Made by a program: the position numbers and the translations under genes. Of a DNA stretch of 64,000 bases, positions 33,238 to 45,647 are shown one piece after another. The number at the start of each line of letters is the position of its first letter. Within the stretch, counting starts at the first letter, position 1. This DNA comes from Gnetum montanum (lineage: Eukaryota > Streptophyta > Gnetopsida > Gnetales > Gnetaceae): assembly GCA_015680685.1 (NCBI GenBank), contig MNCI01023303.1, positions 67,769-131,768 on the forward strand, written 5' to 3'. The notes beneath the pieces are model-generated. The model made no database searches. It worked only from the letters and a program-made list of their open reading frames with translations, and was not told where the DNA came from.

Positions 33238-35884
33238 ATGGGCAAGGGCAAGGAGGTGGAAGGCCAAGGGAGGAAGAGTTTTGACTTGACCTTCGCCGAG
33301 GAGAGCAAAGCCATGCTGCAGTGCCTGCCCCGGCCAAGGATTCCATCATGGCCTGGATCATCACACAGGTAGGCTCTGATCCTATCTCTGTTTGTTATTT
33401 TTGCTTATGCGTGGTTTGTAGCATAGACAGTCTCAGAGAGGTTTTCGGCGTATACGCCGAGCGTAAAGTTTAGCGTATAGGGTTTCGGCGTATATGCCAA
33501 ACATAAAGTTTTTGCGTAAAGTCAGGTTAGCGTAGACTATCATGGCGTAATATGTTTTTAGTGCATGGCATAATCTCCTTTTTCTTGCACGAAACATAGA
33601 CAATCGTATCAGCGTATATGCTGAAGACTATATGGTGTCGTAAGCTTTCTATGCACGAAGTTCTGTTTTGTCAACGTAAGTTTTCTGTTCTATCGGCATA
33701 GATGATCTACGCTGTGATGGTGTATATGCTGAGAGTTTCTTCAGCGTATACGCTGAGCATGCATAGTCATCCTTTCAAGTATGATACAGGGTAGACTTTT
33801 TTTTCATGCTTCCGGCGTAAATTATTTTTTCAGTGTCTAGCGCAGACTATTTACGCTGGGCACTTCTGTGGCGTATACGCTGAGGGTTTCCTCAGTGTAT
33901 ACGCTGAGCGTAGGATGTTCGAGCGACAGAGTAAACAGTTGTTTGCCAGTGTATACGCTGAGTCAGGCGACGTATACGCCAGGCGTAAATAGATTTTGGT
34001 AGCATCTACGCTAGGTTTGGCAACGTCTACGCTGAGCGTAAACAGTTAGAAAATTTTTCTAAGTGTCAGTCTATGATGTGAACATTTGTTTTTTGCGTTG
34101 TTTTGATGTAAGGCTGATTTTACTTTGGTACTCTGGTTGTTTGCAGGGACACCAAGCCTTTTCTCCTCGTGGTCGAGTTTGTTGGGGTGTTAACATGGTT
34201 TGGCCCCATGGATGCGAATGAGCCTGCCCCGGACCTAACCGTGGACCACAATGGGGTTTGGTTCAGAGAAGGTGCGTCTAAATTTCTGTCCTTCATACTG
34301 GACAATTTCAAAGTAGTTATCTGGTCACACCTGAATGAACTGGTGGCGCAGAGCATAGTTGAGGCGATGTTGCCAAGAGCCACGAAGGGTGTCGTTTTCT
34401 TCATGGAAGACATCGACGAAGGGGAGTTTACGAGTGAGGATGGTTCTTCCCGCGGGCCTAGGTCCACACACCAGTTAGCACGCGTGTGGGCCCGATTACC
34501 ATGTGGGCAAGATTACCTGGACAACACCCTATTTTTAGCCGCCCGTGCACACACGTTGTTCCAGAATCCTCCTGGCACAGTGTACCGAGTGGGCAGGTAG
34601 GACCGTTCAAGTTTATTTCTTCCTTTTCACCGTTTCGCATTCGCTTGAGTTTTGACATCCGTTTGTTTGTAGGCCTAAAGTTAATGCGGATAGAATATGT
34701 GTTGAGGATGATGGGCTCGCCTTAGCTCGTACCGCACTAGAGGCCTTCATGGTGGGTCCCACCCTTCGTAAAACTGTATTAGGTCTAATGAAGGGGGACA
34801 TCGTCTATTTTCATCAATGGTTTTCTAGAGCGTTGGCAATGTGCCAAGCTCGTGGGTGGCTAGATAAAGATTGGTATGACCAGGGGCTAGTTTTCCCTCG
34901 TGACTCTGGTGCGAGCAGCACATCTAGGTCCACCACTGATGGTAAATGATAACTCTTCCTAGATGTGTTAACGGGATTTAACTATCGAGAGTTATACTGA
35001 TACGGCCATCCCCAATTGTACTTGCAGTTGATGTACCTCCTGGCAGGGATCCTATTACAACTGGGCGAACCGAGACAACCCTGTCGATGAAGTTTGGGGG
35101 GGTGACTAAGGCTCATAAATGGTTGCGCAACCATGCCTCGCCATCTATTATTCGCTACCTAAACAATGCTGGCCTTATGGAGCTCTTCATGACTCCCAGT
35201 CCTAATGTATCAATAGGGGAGATGATTGGGATCGTGGATTCTTTTAATGAGCCTGTCTCCTACTACAACACCCGGATCAAGGGTGTTAAGGTAGTTTTCC
35301 ATCTGTCGCCAGAGTTCTTTTCAAACTTATTTGGGGTACCGGTAGATGGCATAAGTGTAGTTTTAGACAGGGCTCATAAGGAGCTCCAAACAATACGTGA
35401 GTTGGAGGACTGGCTAGGCCTATCCAAGGGTGCCAAGGGGTTCCTGATGCAGGGGAAAGCGAAGGTTCAGGAGGTAAACGAACTATATCCCCTGTTTAGA
35501 TCATGGGTGTTCCCCAAAACCCTTTCTCAGGTACAGAGTCTTGGGGTTGAGGCTGTACGCTTCATGCGAACTATCCTAGAAACTAGCATGCGCTATAACT
35601 GGGCTGAATTTTTGCTGTCTGGCTTGCACAAGCAGATAGTGCGATTAAGCTCGAATGTTGAGGCACAATCCCACTTCACCTTTTCCTTCTTCGCCAGTTA
35701 CCTTCGTCGCTTCACCGAGTTTCTAGTAGTTCGTGGGGATAACAAGTTTGTTCTATGGGATCGGGGTCAACTATCCCGCCCATGGATCAATCACCTGTTC
35801 GAAATAGCCAAGTCTCAAGATGCTCCTGAGGGCATTGATGAGTCCATGTCTATTACGACCGGGGGATCATCTGGTACCTCCATG
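33238..35884 (+). pseudogene. aORF of element D, exons 1-4 (split by element C)
   Basis: Exons 33238-33368, 34147-34596, 34673-34941 and 35028-35884 have GT-AG introns and join in frame. Exon 1 (MGKGKEVEGQGR...) is short and charged. Exon 2 (450 nt) holds KPFLLVVEFVGVLTWF, VWFREGASKFLSFI, KVVIWSHLNE and NTLFLAARAHTLFQNPPGTV; these line up with motif I, the RP-x-FL segment, the W-S segment and the DDSP-x-x-x-x-x-NPP segment of FCP1/NIF HAD phosphatases, but the catalytic Asp residues read Glu/Val and Ala/Arg. Exon 4 has LMELFMTPSPNVSIGEMIG and SNLFGVPVDG, of unknown type. Element C interrupts exon 4 after codon GTSM. This half is open throughout. Confidence 0.75.
33420..34045. repeat. GCGTATACGC-type palindrome array in aORF intron 1, element D
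   Basis: Intron 1 (33369-34146) holds many copies of gcgtatacgctgag and degraded variants, the same words as in the family-2 LTRs. The core AGCGTATACGCT is a perfect palindrome. C's intron 1 (47880-48740) has the same array. Confidence 0.75.
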
Positions 35885-37099
35885 TGAAAATCCACAAAAT
35901 TCAGAGCTTAGTACTTGTCCGACACCAAACAGGACCCTGGAATCCACGAATGACATCGGCTGCATGATCGCAACACTTATTTTTTGCTAAGTATATGGTG
36001 CCAGTGTATACACTCCAGTGTATATGCCAAGATCACACAGCGTATACGCCTAGCATATACGCCCAGCATATAGCATATACGCCCAGCATATACGCCCAGC
36101 ATTCCAGCGTATACGTCTGGCCCTCCGGCGTACACGCCCAAGTACTGCAGATGCACACGCTCGACGACAGGATCTCCAATGACAGCATGAAGATGACACC
36201 GAAGAGCAAGGATTGAAGCAAGTGGCACCCTTTGGCGTATACGCCCGACGTGTACACCTAGCATCCATCAGCGTATACGCCCGGTGTGTACGCCCAGCAT
36301 CCATCAGCGTATACACCCGGCGTATACGCCCAGCATTCCAACGTATACGCTCAGCGCTCAGCATCTCCACCCAGTTCACGCCCAGCATTTTCAGCGTATA
36401 CGCTGACCTGATGCGGCGTATATGCCTAGCAGTTGTAACATTTTGTATATTTGTAAAGTGTATGCACCCAGTCAACGCGCCACGTGTCTCCCATCCCAAG
36501 TCTAGCATAACAACCTGTATAAAACCCCCATTTTTCCACTTCAACATCCAGACGGTTGGCAAAATCCCAGAGCATACTAGAGAACATTTACGCTACGCAA
36601 AAGAGCAGAAAACCTTCTTACACTGGGAAGCCCTGCACGCTGCGGATCTAGTCTCTTACGCTCCACTCGCCCTGCAAACTGACCGAGTCATACCTGTGTA
36701 CGCCGGGGCTTTTCGTCTTCCTTGTGTTCCCACAAGTGCGTTAGACCGATGCACTGTACTCTGACTCTGTAATTCCATTGTTTCATTTGCTGCAAGTTCT
36801 TTTACAGTTTTACGTCAATTTGGCCAACGCCTCGCTCACGCTTCGTTTGCATCCGTTTACGTTTTACGTTGTTTTCGTTGTTTACGCCCGCACGCCATTT
36901 ACGCATAACCCAACGTATAGCATTTTGCGTACGCACGGGGAAATCCTTGTCTGATCCGCGTGCGGACCACCCAAGGTACTCTGCCTCCGTTGCATTCCAG
37001 CTCGCCCTCAAGCGAAGGCAGGGTCTTCTGTATCCATCCCGCGATCCCACGGCCTCTGTTTTCCCTTCCAACCGGAGACCAATGATTTCGGGCGGTACA
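35885..37099 (+). repeat. 5' LTR of element C (family 2), 1215 bp
   Basis: Starts TGAAAATCCAC after the duplication CCATG and ends GGGCGGTACA before the PBS. It pairs with 54344-55545. U3 has the GCGTATACGC array at 36000-36430; the TATA box is at 36518. Confidence 0.92.
36518..36524 (+). promoter_or_regulatory. LTR TATA box, element C 5' LTR
   Basis: TATAAAA in cctgtataaaaccccc; the same block is in the 3' LTR at 54967-54973. It follows the palindrome array by about 100 bases. Confidence 0.65.
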
Positions 37100-37104
37100 G
37101 AAAT

Positions 37105-37121
37105 TGGTGCTAGAAGGAGGG
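37105..37121 (+). other. Primer binding site, element C
   Basis: tggtgctagaaggaggg, five bases after the LTR end; one mismatch from B. The tRNA is not assigned. Confidence 0.7.
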
Positions 37122-37991
37122 CCTCCTTGAAACTTACCCGCAACTCCCAGCGTATATGCTGTTAAGCGTCTATGCCGCTAACGGTACGCTGCCCCAACTT
37201 CCCCAGCGTTTACGCTGTCCGGTTCTGAACCTACTTCCCCAACTGTCCAGCGTATACGCTGCACAGCATTTACGTTCTTAAAAACCTGCTCTCCATCTTT
37301 GCTTTACGTTCACCTATTTTACGCTCTACTGTTCATGTTGCAACCTATTTTACACGCCTGTATTTACCCTAGAGTCGGCCCTTACGCTGAGCCCGTTTCA
37401 TACTGTGCACTGTTTACGCTGTGAATTGTACACTGCAAGTTGTTTACACTGCAACCCATTGTACTCGCCTGCTTTGCATTTTCTATTTTATGCTCTGGCC
37501 TGTTTTACACTGAGCTTGTGTTTACGCTGAGTTTGTCACGTTCATCTATTTTACACTAAACACCAGTTTTACTCTAAGTGGTCCTAGACGCTGCAAATCA
37601 TCTTACATTCTTGTGTTTTGCTGATCACCCCTTTTACGCTGAACGTTGCTCCCTGTCTTATGCTCTCATTTTACGTTGTCCCACTTAACGCTTATCCATC
37701 CTGTGCCTTATACGCTTTCCAGCATCTACGCTGCTCATATACGCTGTATACGCGCCACATGCCATATACGCTGTATACGCCGACACGTTATATACGCTGT
37801 ATACGCTGACACGTTGTATACGCTAACATGCTGTATACGCTGTATAAGCGAATACCATACACAGTCCTTTGAAGCATATACACTACACGCCGCATTACAG
37901 AACAACTCAGCCTTTCCAGACTTACTCCTATTCGTGACATAGCATCATAAACCCTTCAAACAACATCGCTCTCACCGCCTAGACCACCGCC
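37122..37991. repeat. Untranslated leader of element C with GCGTATACGC repeats
   Basis: No gene. The stretch holds TTTACGCT words and, at about 37720-37855, a near-tandem series of tatacgctgtatacgccgac-like units (~31 bp). These can pair with each other as inverted repeats, so the RNA leader could be highly structured. Confidence 0.6.
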
Positions 37992-40900
37992 ATGGACACC
38001 ATAGTTGTCCAACAGCCCGTCGCACAACACCCAGGAATGCAACCCACAGCGGGTCCCCGCCGATCCCTAAGGCTGCAAGGGAGGGACCCAGCCTCTAACA
38101 TCATCACCCAGGATCAATATAACTTTATCTGTATTAAGATACAAGCGGGACTGGCTGTTGATCAAGCTGAACTGGAGGTGAAGAGGTAGTTTGAGTTGTA
38201 TTAGAGAGGGGGACGAGAGTTCATCCCTTCCCCGTATGACGTAATTCCCGTTCCTGAACACTATTCGGAACTCATCACACAACTCCTCCTTCAAAGGAAC
38301 AATTCGTTGGGCTAGCCCGCACTAGAGCCCCAACCAGAGCATGAAGATGGGTTTGCCGCTCAATCCGAGCAAGGAGAGTCGTACCATACCTTGAGCCCTC
38401 AAGCACAAGTCAACCCCATCTTCCATCCCGGCACAAGGGAACTCATGCCCTTGCAACACCTTAGATTCGTCCAGGCTCAACAACCACTGCCAGAAACAGC
38501 AGCATTAGTCCATGTCCCTCTTCCGAGTGATCCCCAACCCAACACCTTCCCTCCGGTCACCCCTACTGCCGCTGCGGGCCCATCCTCATAAGTGCTGCCA
38601 CCTTTTGATAACCTGGGGGCAACACTCCCACCAAGGATGATCGGGATGCCACACGTGATTTCGGCATCCACATCCGCCCACTTCATACCACACATCCAAG
38701 CATATACACTTCCCCAAACAATCATGACCCAACAGGGAGTTCCCGCCCATAACGTGGTGGGGCAATGACTAGCAAGGGGAACGCTGTCGCACCAGGTCCC
38801 CCATCCCCATACACCACCCCACACAGTCCCACAAGCAAATGTGCCTCAAGCACAACCCCAGCTGCAGCAACACCAACAACAACCCTTTCCTTACTATGTA
38901 CCATCTGTAGCGCCACCCGCCGCAACCTTTCCACAACCACCGACCGTGCAACTTTCAGCTCTTCAACCTAACACACAACAATCTAGCTTGTACAGTATAC
39001 CGCAACTGCAAGCCGCCGCGTCACCGAGCGCCCAAGATTGGGCGGACGCCAAAAAGATAATGCAAGAGCTTACTGAAGAGGTGAAACGCCTCAAAAAGGC
39101 CACTGAGGGAGAGTTAAAGGTAGTGGATTTCTACAATGATGACCCTATCAGCTCCTCTGTCCCGCCTCTAACCCTGCCCAAAGGTGTCTCCTTGCCCACA
39201 TTAACCAAATACAACGGGGAGACCAATCCCAATGCACACCTTATAACATTTTAGCTAGAATGCGTGCTACTCCAGGCTTGGCCCCACTCCATCCTCCGTG
39301 TATTTCCCATGTCTCTCACAGGGAGAGCACTCGACTGGTACTGGGCCCTGCCTAGGAACTCTATTTTCTCTTTGGACGATCTTTTACGCCAATTTGTGAC
39401 CCGGTTCAAGTAGAACTTGAAACCCGAGGCCACGCTGGACAGCCTCATGCAGATCAAGCAAGCACCGCTTGAACCTGCGCAGAAGTTTATTCAGAGATGG
39501 AGTGCGGCTGTCAACGAGCTGCACGAACCAATCTCTCCAACCTATTTGCTTACAATACTGAAGGGGGCTGTCAATGATTTCTTTAAGTCCAAACTTTATT
39601 AACTCAACGCACGTGATGTGAATCAGGCATTTTTACAAATCAGAAATATAGAGGAAGCAGCTCAAAACAGCCATGACCCGGCATACTTGGCCTTCAAAAA
39701 TCAACATACTAAAAAGGATAAAGAGAAGGCCAAGAAAACTATAGTAGCAATAGCAGGAACCCAGCAAACGAACACCACACATCAACAAAGACCGCTCACA
39801 ACCACCACTAACTACTATCAGCCCGCCCCCACGACAACCCCAGAGTCATCATCACAGAACCCGACGAATCGTGCATGTAATTTCGAGAGGAAGGAACCCT
39901 CTCAGTACACGCCATTACCAATGAAATCGTCCCAGCTCTTTGACCAACTCTTAAAGGCTAGGTTGATGCAACATAAGCAATTATCCCCTGCGGCCATCCA
40001 AAGGCACGAACGATTCTGCCAACTCATACAGAACCCGAGCCTAGCAACGCAGGATGAGCCGCCCGTGCCCAAAGGATTTAGGATGGATCGCTTCTGCGAC
40101 TACCATCAATGCAACTGGCACGGAACGGATTACTGCTTCACCCTAAAACAAGATATCCAGCGGATGATTGATGATGGAAAAATCACCTTTGATGGGGCTA
40201 ACCCCGTCCAACTGCAAAATCAAACCATGGGGGTGTATAAAGACCCCCTGAATACTAAAGAGGCAGCGTACGTAATTGACGCAATCTATTGTGACGATGA
40301 CTCCGACACACCCAGCATCAACACTATCTACCCCGAAAATAAGCAGGAAACACTTGGCAAGCCGTTCGTGGTTCAGATCCCTCCCGCTGCGTCCGCACCT
40401 GCATCTCAATCGTCCCACGCCCCGCAGTGGCCATACGTAGTCCGAGTGCCCCCGACCGTGCCCTCCCCCAACATCCCGACGTGCCAAAAACCATACGTGG
40501 TGTGCATCCCTCTGGTCAATCCCGCGGATACGCCAACCCCTCATGCTCAGCCTACTCCTTTTGTAATCCGAGTACCACCCGCCGTTGCAACGACGGAGGT
40601 CCAACCTCCACCAAGACCAACCCCGTACGTCTTCAGGATACCTGGACAGATTCCTGCCCAATCATATCCCACCGTCCACCCGCAACCCCGTCCGGCTCCA
40701 TACATAGTAAAGGTCCCAGGTCAATCCCAGGCTCTGAGGCCAATTCCACCTCTGCGTAACACACGAGAACGCCTGGCGGACAGGCTTACACGTGAGCGCA
40801 TGGAGAAGGAACACCAAGGGCTAGCCATGGGGCCACCCAAACCAACTCCACTTAACTCTATGCCCAAGTCATCATCCAACGGTCGACCGAACACGGACAG

Positions 40901-41991
40901 CAATGGTGAGTCATCCGAAACACAAGAACCATACAAAACGATAGGTCCTAACAATGACGACAAACCACCAAAACGCGAAATAAAACTATTGGGTCCAATG
41001 GACCCAGTCACTACTAATAAAAACGTCCCTGACGGTAGAGATTTGGCAACGGCCTTGACACAAGTTACTCAAGCCCTAAAATAGAAAAACACCTCGTTAA
41101 GCTTGTATGACTTGGTACTAACGTCCCAGACTCATCGGGAGGCTCTAGTGCGCATGCTTGCATCAATCCCAATCAGTGAGGACTTGCCCCCCAATGAACC
41201 CGCCATTCACACGGTAATGTACCCATCTCACGGGGTCAGTCCTAAGCCCTTGAGCTTCCACGATGATAGTATCAAAGTGGACAAGAAGACAGGCGAGACA
41301 ACAACAATCCCTATATTCATAACTATACATGTAAACCAATTCAAAATACATAGGGTACATGTAGATGATGGGGCAGCCACCAACGTCATACCGTATCCTA
41401 TCATTGAAAAGTTGGGNNNNNNNNNNNNNNNNNNNNNNNNNNNNNNNNNNNNNNNNNNNNNNNNGAGACCAGTTCCCCACATCCGCTGACTTCCTTGTCG
41501 TCGATGAAATGCCAGGATTCAACCTCATATTAGGAAGACCCTGGCTAGCCCAACTAAGAGCTGTGTCCTCCCCTATACATCAGGAGATTCACCTACCCTA
41601 TGAGGGTGGTGAAATCTTCATACATGGGGAAGCAGCCTCTCCCCTCATTTCATCACACACAGACGAAGACCAAACTCGACAAGCCTGGCGAACGAACTCA
41701 AACAAAACGCAACTGGTGGGCAGTGAACCTTCGAATACGGGACAGGAGCCTGAAGCTGAAATACCTGCATTTAACGCTATACACGCGTCACCTCATGAGA
41801 AAAATAACACAGAAACAACAACTGACACCGAAGCACCTAAAAGTATCGATACCGAAAACATTTTAATGGATGTCTCCTGGACTGAATTGCCCTTCAACGT
41901 GATCAGCGAAGGAGACGGAGAATACAAAATTATACCGGTCGATACACTCCCTGATAAAAAAATGAAGAAAATCAAGAAACAACTAAAATGA
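37992..41991 (+). pseudogene. gag-pro: gag-pro polyprotein of element C, stops and an assembly gap
   Basis: One frame from ATG 37992 runs through Pro/Gln-rich sequence, a capsid-like core (KYNGETNPNAHLITF near 39205; GRALDWYWALP; GAVNDFFKSKLY near 39570), a basic linker, a zinc-knuckle-like motif (FCDYHQCNWHGTDYC near 40095) and Pro-rich repeats of the type PYVVRVPP (40380-40720, about six). Protease: VHVDDGAATNVIPY with Asp-Asp-Gly at 41364-41372, then Ns (41417-41464), then FNLILGRPWLAQLRAV. Stops include 39253, 39414, 39600 and 41082 (TAG within KQKN, a Gln position in D). The acidic C-terminus ends KKIKKQLK. The frame shifts across the N run, which is shorter than the missing sequence. 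Confidence 0.92.
41417..41464. other. Assembly gap of 48 N in the protease
   Basis: D has about 34 codons (102 bases) between the matching flanks, so the 48-base size is nominal and the gap explains the apparent frame change. Confidence 0.9.
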
Positions 41992-41994
41992 AAA

Positions 41995-42315
41995 GCTATA
42001 ACGTCTGGAATGACGCTAAACTATGAACAGTCCGAAACGACATTAAACTATAACTCGTCCGAAATGATGCTAAACTACGATAAAACCCAGGAAAAAAAAA
42101 GAAAAACACAAAGAAATAATAATAAACAGCAAAAACAAAAAAAGAGTTTTTACAACACCTTGTCCGGAAAGACGTTAAACTATCATGTCCGCGATGACAT
42201 AAAACTAGCCACGATCAGAAATGATCAGTCAATTACATGACATATTATTCGGCCACGCTGGGGCCCGAGATGGCCTTAAACTATGCATTAGGGCCCGAAA
42301 TGGCCTTAAACTAGT
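41995..42315. repeat. Module-border hairpin repeats, element C (gag-pro / aORF)
   Basis: At least seven copies in two variants: gtccgaaacgacattaaact (stem GTC/GAC) and gcccgaaatggccttaaact (stem GCC/GGC), each followed by TAAACT. They lie between the gag-pro stop and the aORF 3' end. From 42316 to 42545 there is AT-rich spacer. Confidence 0.8.
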
Positions 42316-45300
42316 GCAAATCTTGTTCTCCTACATATCGTTTACCATTACTTCTGTGCATTGCATTTAAATGAAAAAGCGAACCAAAAATACTTTAGTA
42401 TCATGTCGTGTGTGCAAACAAATTAAAAACAAAACAAAACAATATTTTATTTATGCCACATTTTACAATCATTCCTATTGTGTTCAACATTTTTCAATTA
42501 CAATTCCTGTGTCAAACAGCAAAAACCACAAAAACTACAAAAACACTAAGCGTCCGTGATAGGAGGATCATCCCCTTCAAAACCACCCGTGTCAGGGGCC
42601 CCTGCTCCAGAACAAGAACACCAAAAACAAACAACCAACACAAAATAAGAAGATGCTAGACATCTTAAACATTATCTAATAAATTAACTTCATAAAGACA
42701 AAACCTTTACCATAGCAGATCCCCCTAAGCCAAACTCCAGCCGACGAAGGATCTCTTCCTCTGGAACGCTGGCCCAATTTGTTCTGTCCAGGCCCAAGTC
42801 AATGTTTGCCAAAGCCTTGCCTTTGTCGACCACTGACCAGGTAGGGTGTTTCAGAGGAAATTCACCTACTGACACCTCCCCAGGAGCAGTTGTGATGACC
42901 CTCTTAGGCGATTCCATCTCCACAGTTGTGTTTTGGGCAAAGGTATCGAAGGCGGAACGCAAACCCAAACCCTCCACAAACATCTCTAGTTAGCTTTTTG
43001 ATAGATACCTCTTTCAGCGATTTCTTGTACTGATGTTTATGGTTCTTCTCATCCTGACCCCACTTGCGAACCTTGGAGGCGAAAGCCTTCCAATCTTGAC
43101 ACTTAAGGTTTAGGAGATCAATTTGAGCTTTGCATTCTGCTATTCTCCAAGTCAGTGATGCATGATGATTTAGAAGGTTCCAATACCTTGTATACGTAAT
43201 CTCCGAGGTTCGCCAAGAATGATCTCCACTTAGTCTAGCGGCGGCAAACTCGTATCTAGCCTTTAAATCGTCATGCTCCTCCGTTACGGCAGAGACTTCC
43301 TTTTCCTTTGCCTATACTTGTAGCCACAACTGTTCAACTGAACACCTACAAGTCCACAACGACTTGGCATTGTGTGCAAGGCTTTCTACAACCCCTTCAT
43401 AAACAGGCCTTGGCACCTGCTCTACTTCTGGAGAGAGTGTAGTTAGTCTTTCCATGCTAATGCCCTTAGAGGGATCCCATCTTAGTTTAGCGCCTACCCA
43501 TGCAGAGAACACGAACAATAAAACAATACATGTAAGACACGAAGCTCCTAATCTTTGAATAATTCATACCTATATCAAGATGGACTTCCTGGAGATGTTC
43601 AATAACTTCTTCCACAATCCCATCCACAAAATCCAACTTACTTGGCATCTCTGACCAAACAAGCGGCTGACGGGTACGGGAAGAACTAACCTCAGCGGTC
43701 CCCTCAGGGGGAACTGTCTTCATGGGAACATCCAACCGTACGGTCCTGGTATCGCTGCCTTCATCTAAGCCAAAAACATAAAAATAAATAAAGAAAATAG
43801 AAAAAGTAGGAGCCACAATTAATATAATAAAAACTAGCTAAAAGCAAAGACATACCTTGATCCTTGTCATCTTCTAGGGGATCGCCCAAATCCAAGTCAC
43901 CCTTGAGGAAGCTACTGAACATTTGGTTGATAGCGTCCTGGTCGTCTAAGGGTGCAGTTTCAGTAGTCTTCTCCATTAATGGCTCCGTTCCCCCGCCTTG
44001 GCTCTTCTCCGAGCTTTCCTCCCCATGGTTTTTCTTGGTACGTGTTTTGTCCTCCTCTCCGATGGTCTCCAAGGCCTGTTTCCTCAGTACCCCAAACCAA
44101 AAACAATAACGACACATAAGCAATTGAAGTAAGAGCTATAAATGAACGAAAACAATGCAATAACAAGCGGATGAGCTTCGCTTACTAGGTATCTTGAAGC
44201 GTATCTGCTTCACGTGTGGCTGGTTTATCTTAGCGACCTCCTTCGTTGTGCGTTCAGGTCTTTTCAACTTTGACTTGGCTTCACCAATGGTTTCTTTAAC
44301 AACCCGCTCAGCCCGCCTGGTGGTTAAAGGTACATCCGCTGGCTCTACCCCCAGACTATCCCGTGTGTGGATGGAACCGCCAGACGATCCTCCTGTGGTA
44401 ATAGACACAGACTCGTCGATACCTTCTGGGGCATCCTACGACTTGGTGGTCGCATACAAGTGTTTGAACCATAGGTGGGATAGTTGACCCTGATCCCATA
44501 GGACAAACTTGTTGTCCGCACACACCACAAGAAACTCGGAAAAATGGTGAAGATAGCTGGTGAAGAAGGCGAAAGTGAAGTGCGATTACGCTTCGATGTT
44601 TGAGCACAACCACACTATCTCCTTATGCATGCCCGCCAACAAAAACTGAGCCCAGTTATACCGCATGTCAGTTTCTAAGATAGCCCGCATGATGCGTACC
44701 GCCTCCACCCCAAAACTCTACACCTGAGAAAGGGTTTTGGGAAACACCCGTGCTCAAAATAGGGGATACAATTCGTTCACCTCAACAACCTTTTCCTTCC
44801 CCTGCATTGGGAACCCCTTTGTGCTTTTCTTTACACCAAGCCAGGACTCCAGTTCACGGATCGTTTGGAGCTCTTTGTGAGACCTGTCCAATACTACGGG
44901 TAGGCCATCTGCCGACATGCCAAATAAGTTAGAAAAGAATATAGGTGACAGATGAAACACCACCTTGACACCCTTAATCCGGGTGCTGTACTGAGAGACA
45001 AACTCATTGAAAGAGTCCACGATCCCTATCATTTCCCCAATTGAGAAATTAGGGCTTGGAGTCATAAAAAGTTCTAGGAGACCTGCATCATCCAAGCAAC
45101 AGGTGAGGACGAGTGGAGCACACTTACGCAGCCACTTCTGCGCTTTTGCTACCTCCCCAAACTTCATTGACAAAGTTATCTCAGTCCAGCCTGTTGTCAC
45201 GGGATCCCCACCGGAGGGTACATCAACTGTTAAAGCAAGTTAAAATGACCACCTCAACCTCCTAACCCCAAAATAGTTGAACAAATCCACTAACGCATTT

Positions 45301-45647
45301 AATACATGCTATTACTCACCATCAGTGGCAGATCTGGAAGTGCTGCCAAAGCTATTTGGAAAGACTGGCCCCTGATCTGTCCAGCCTTCATGGAGCCACC
45401 CACGAGCCTTACACATCGTAAAGGCCCAGGAAAACTGATTATGGAAACGAACCATTGAACCCTTCGTTTGAGCCAATACGGCCCTGCGAAGAGTGGGGCC
45501 TGTCATAAAGGCCTCCAGAGCGACGCAAGCAAGGGCTATCCCTTCATCCTCAATCAGAGTCCCATCTGGGTTGGTCTTTAGCATGCAACTAAACGCATGT
45601 TAAAACAAAAATTAACATCAAACGACGATCGATGAAGCAATAAAGTT

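Noticed and set aside
36050-36764. Open frames up to 183 codons on both strands in the C 5' LTR, and similar ones at 54436-55210
   Set aside because: Same palindrome-array artefact; the frames are not kept between the two LTRs as coding sequence.
40143-40661. 172-codon minus-strand frame inside gag-pro of C
   Set aside because: Shadow of the Pro-rich Gag repeats; D and B do not keep it.
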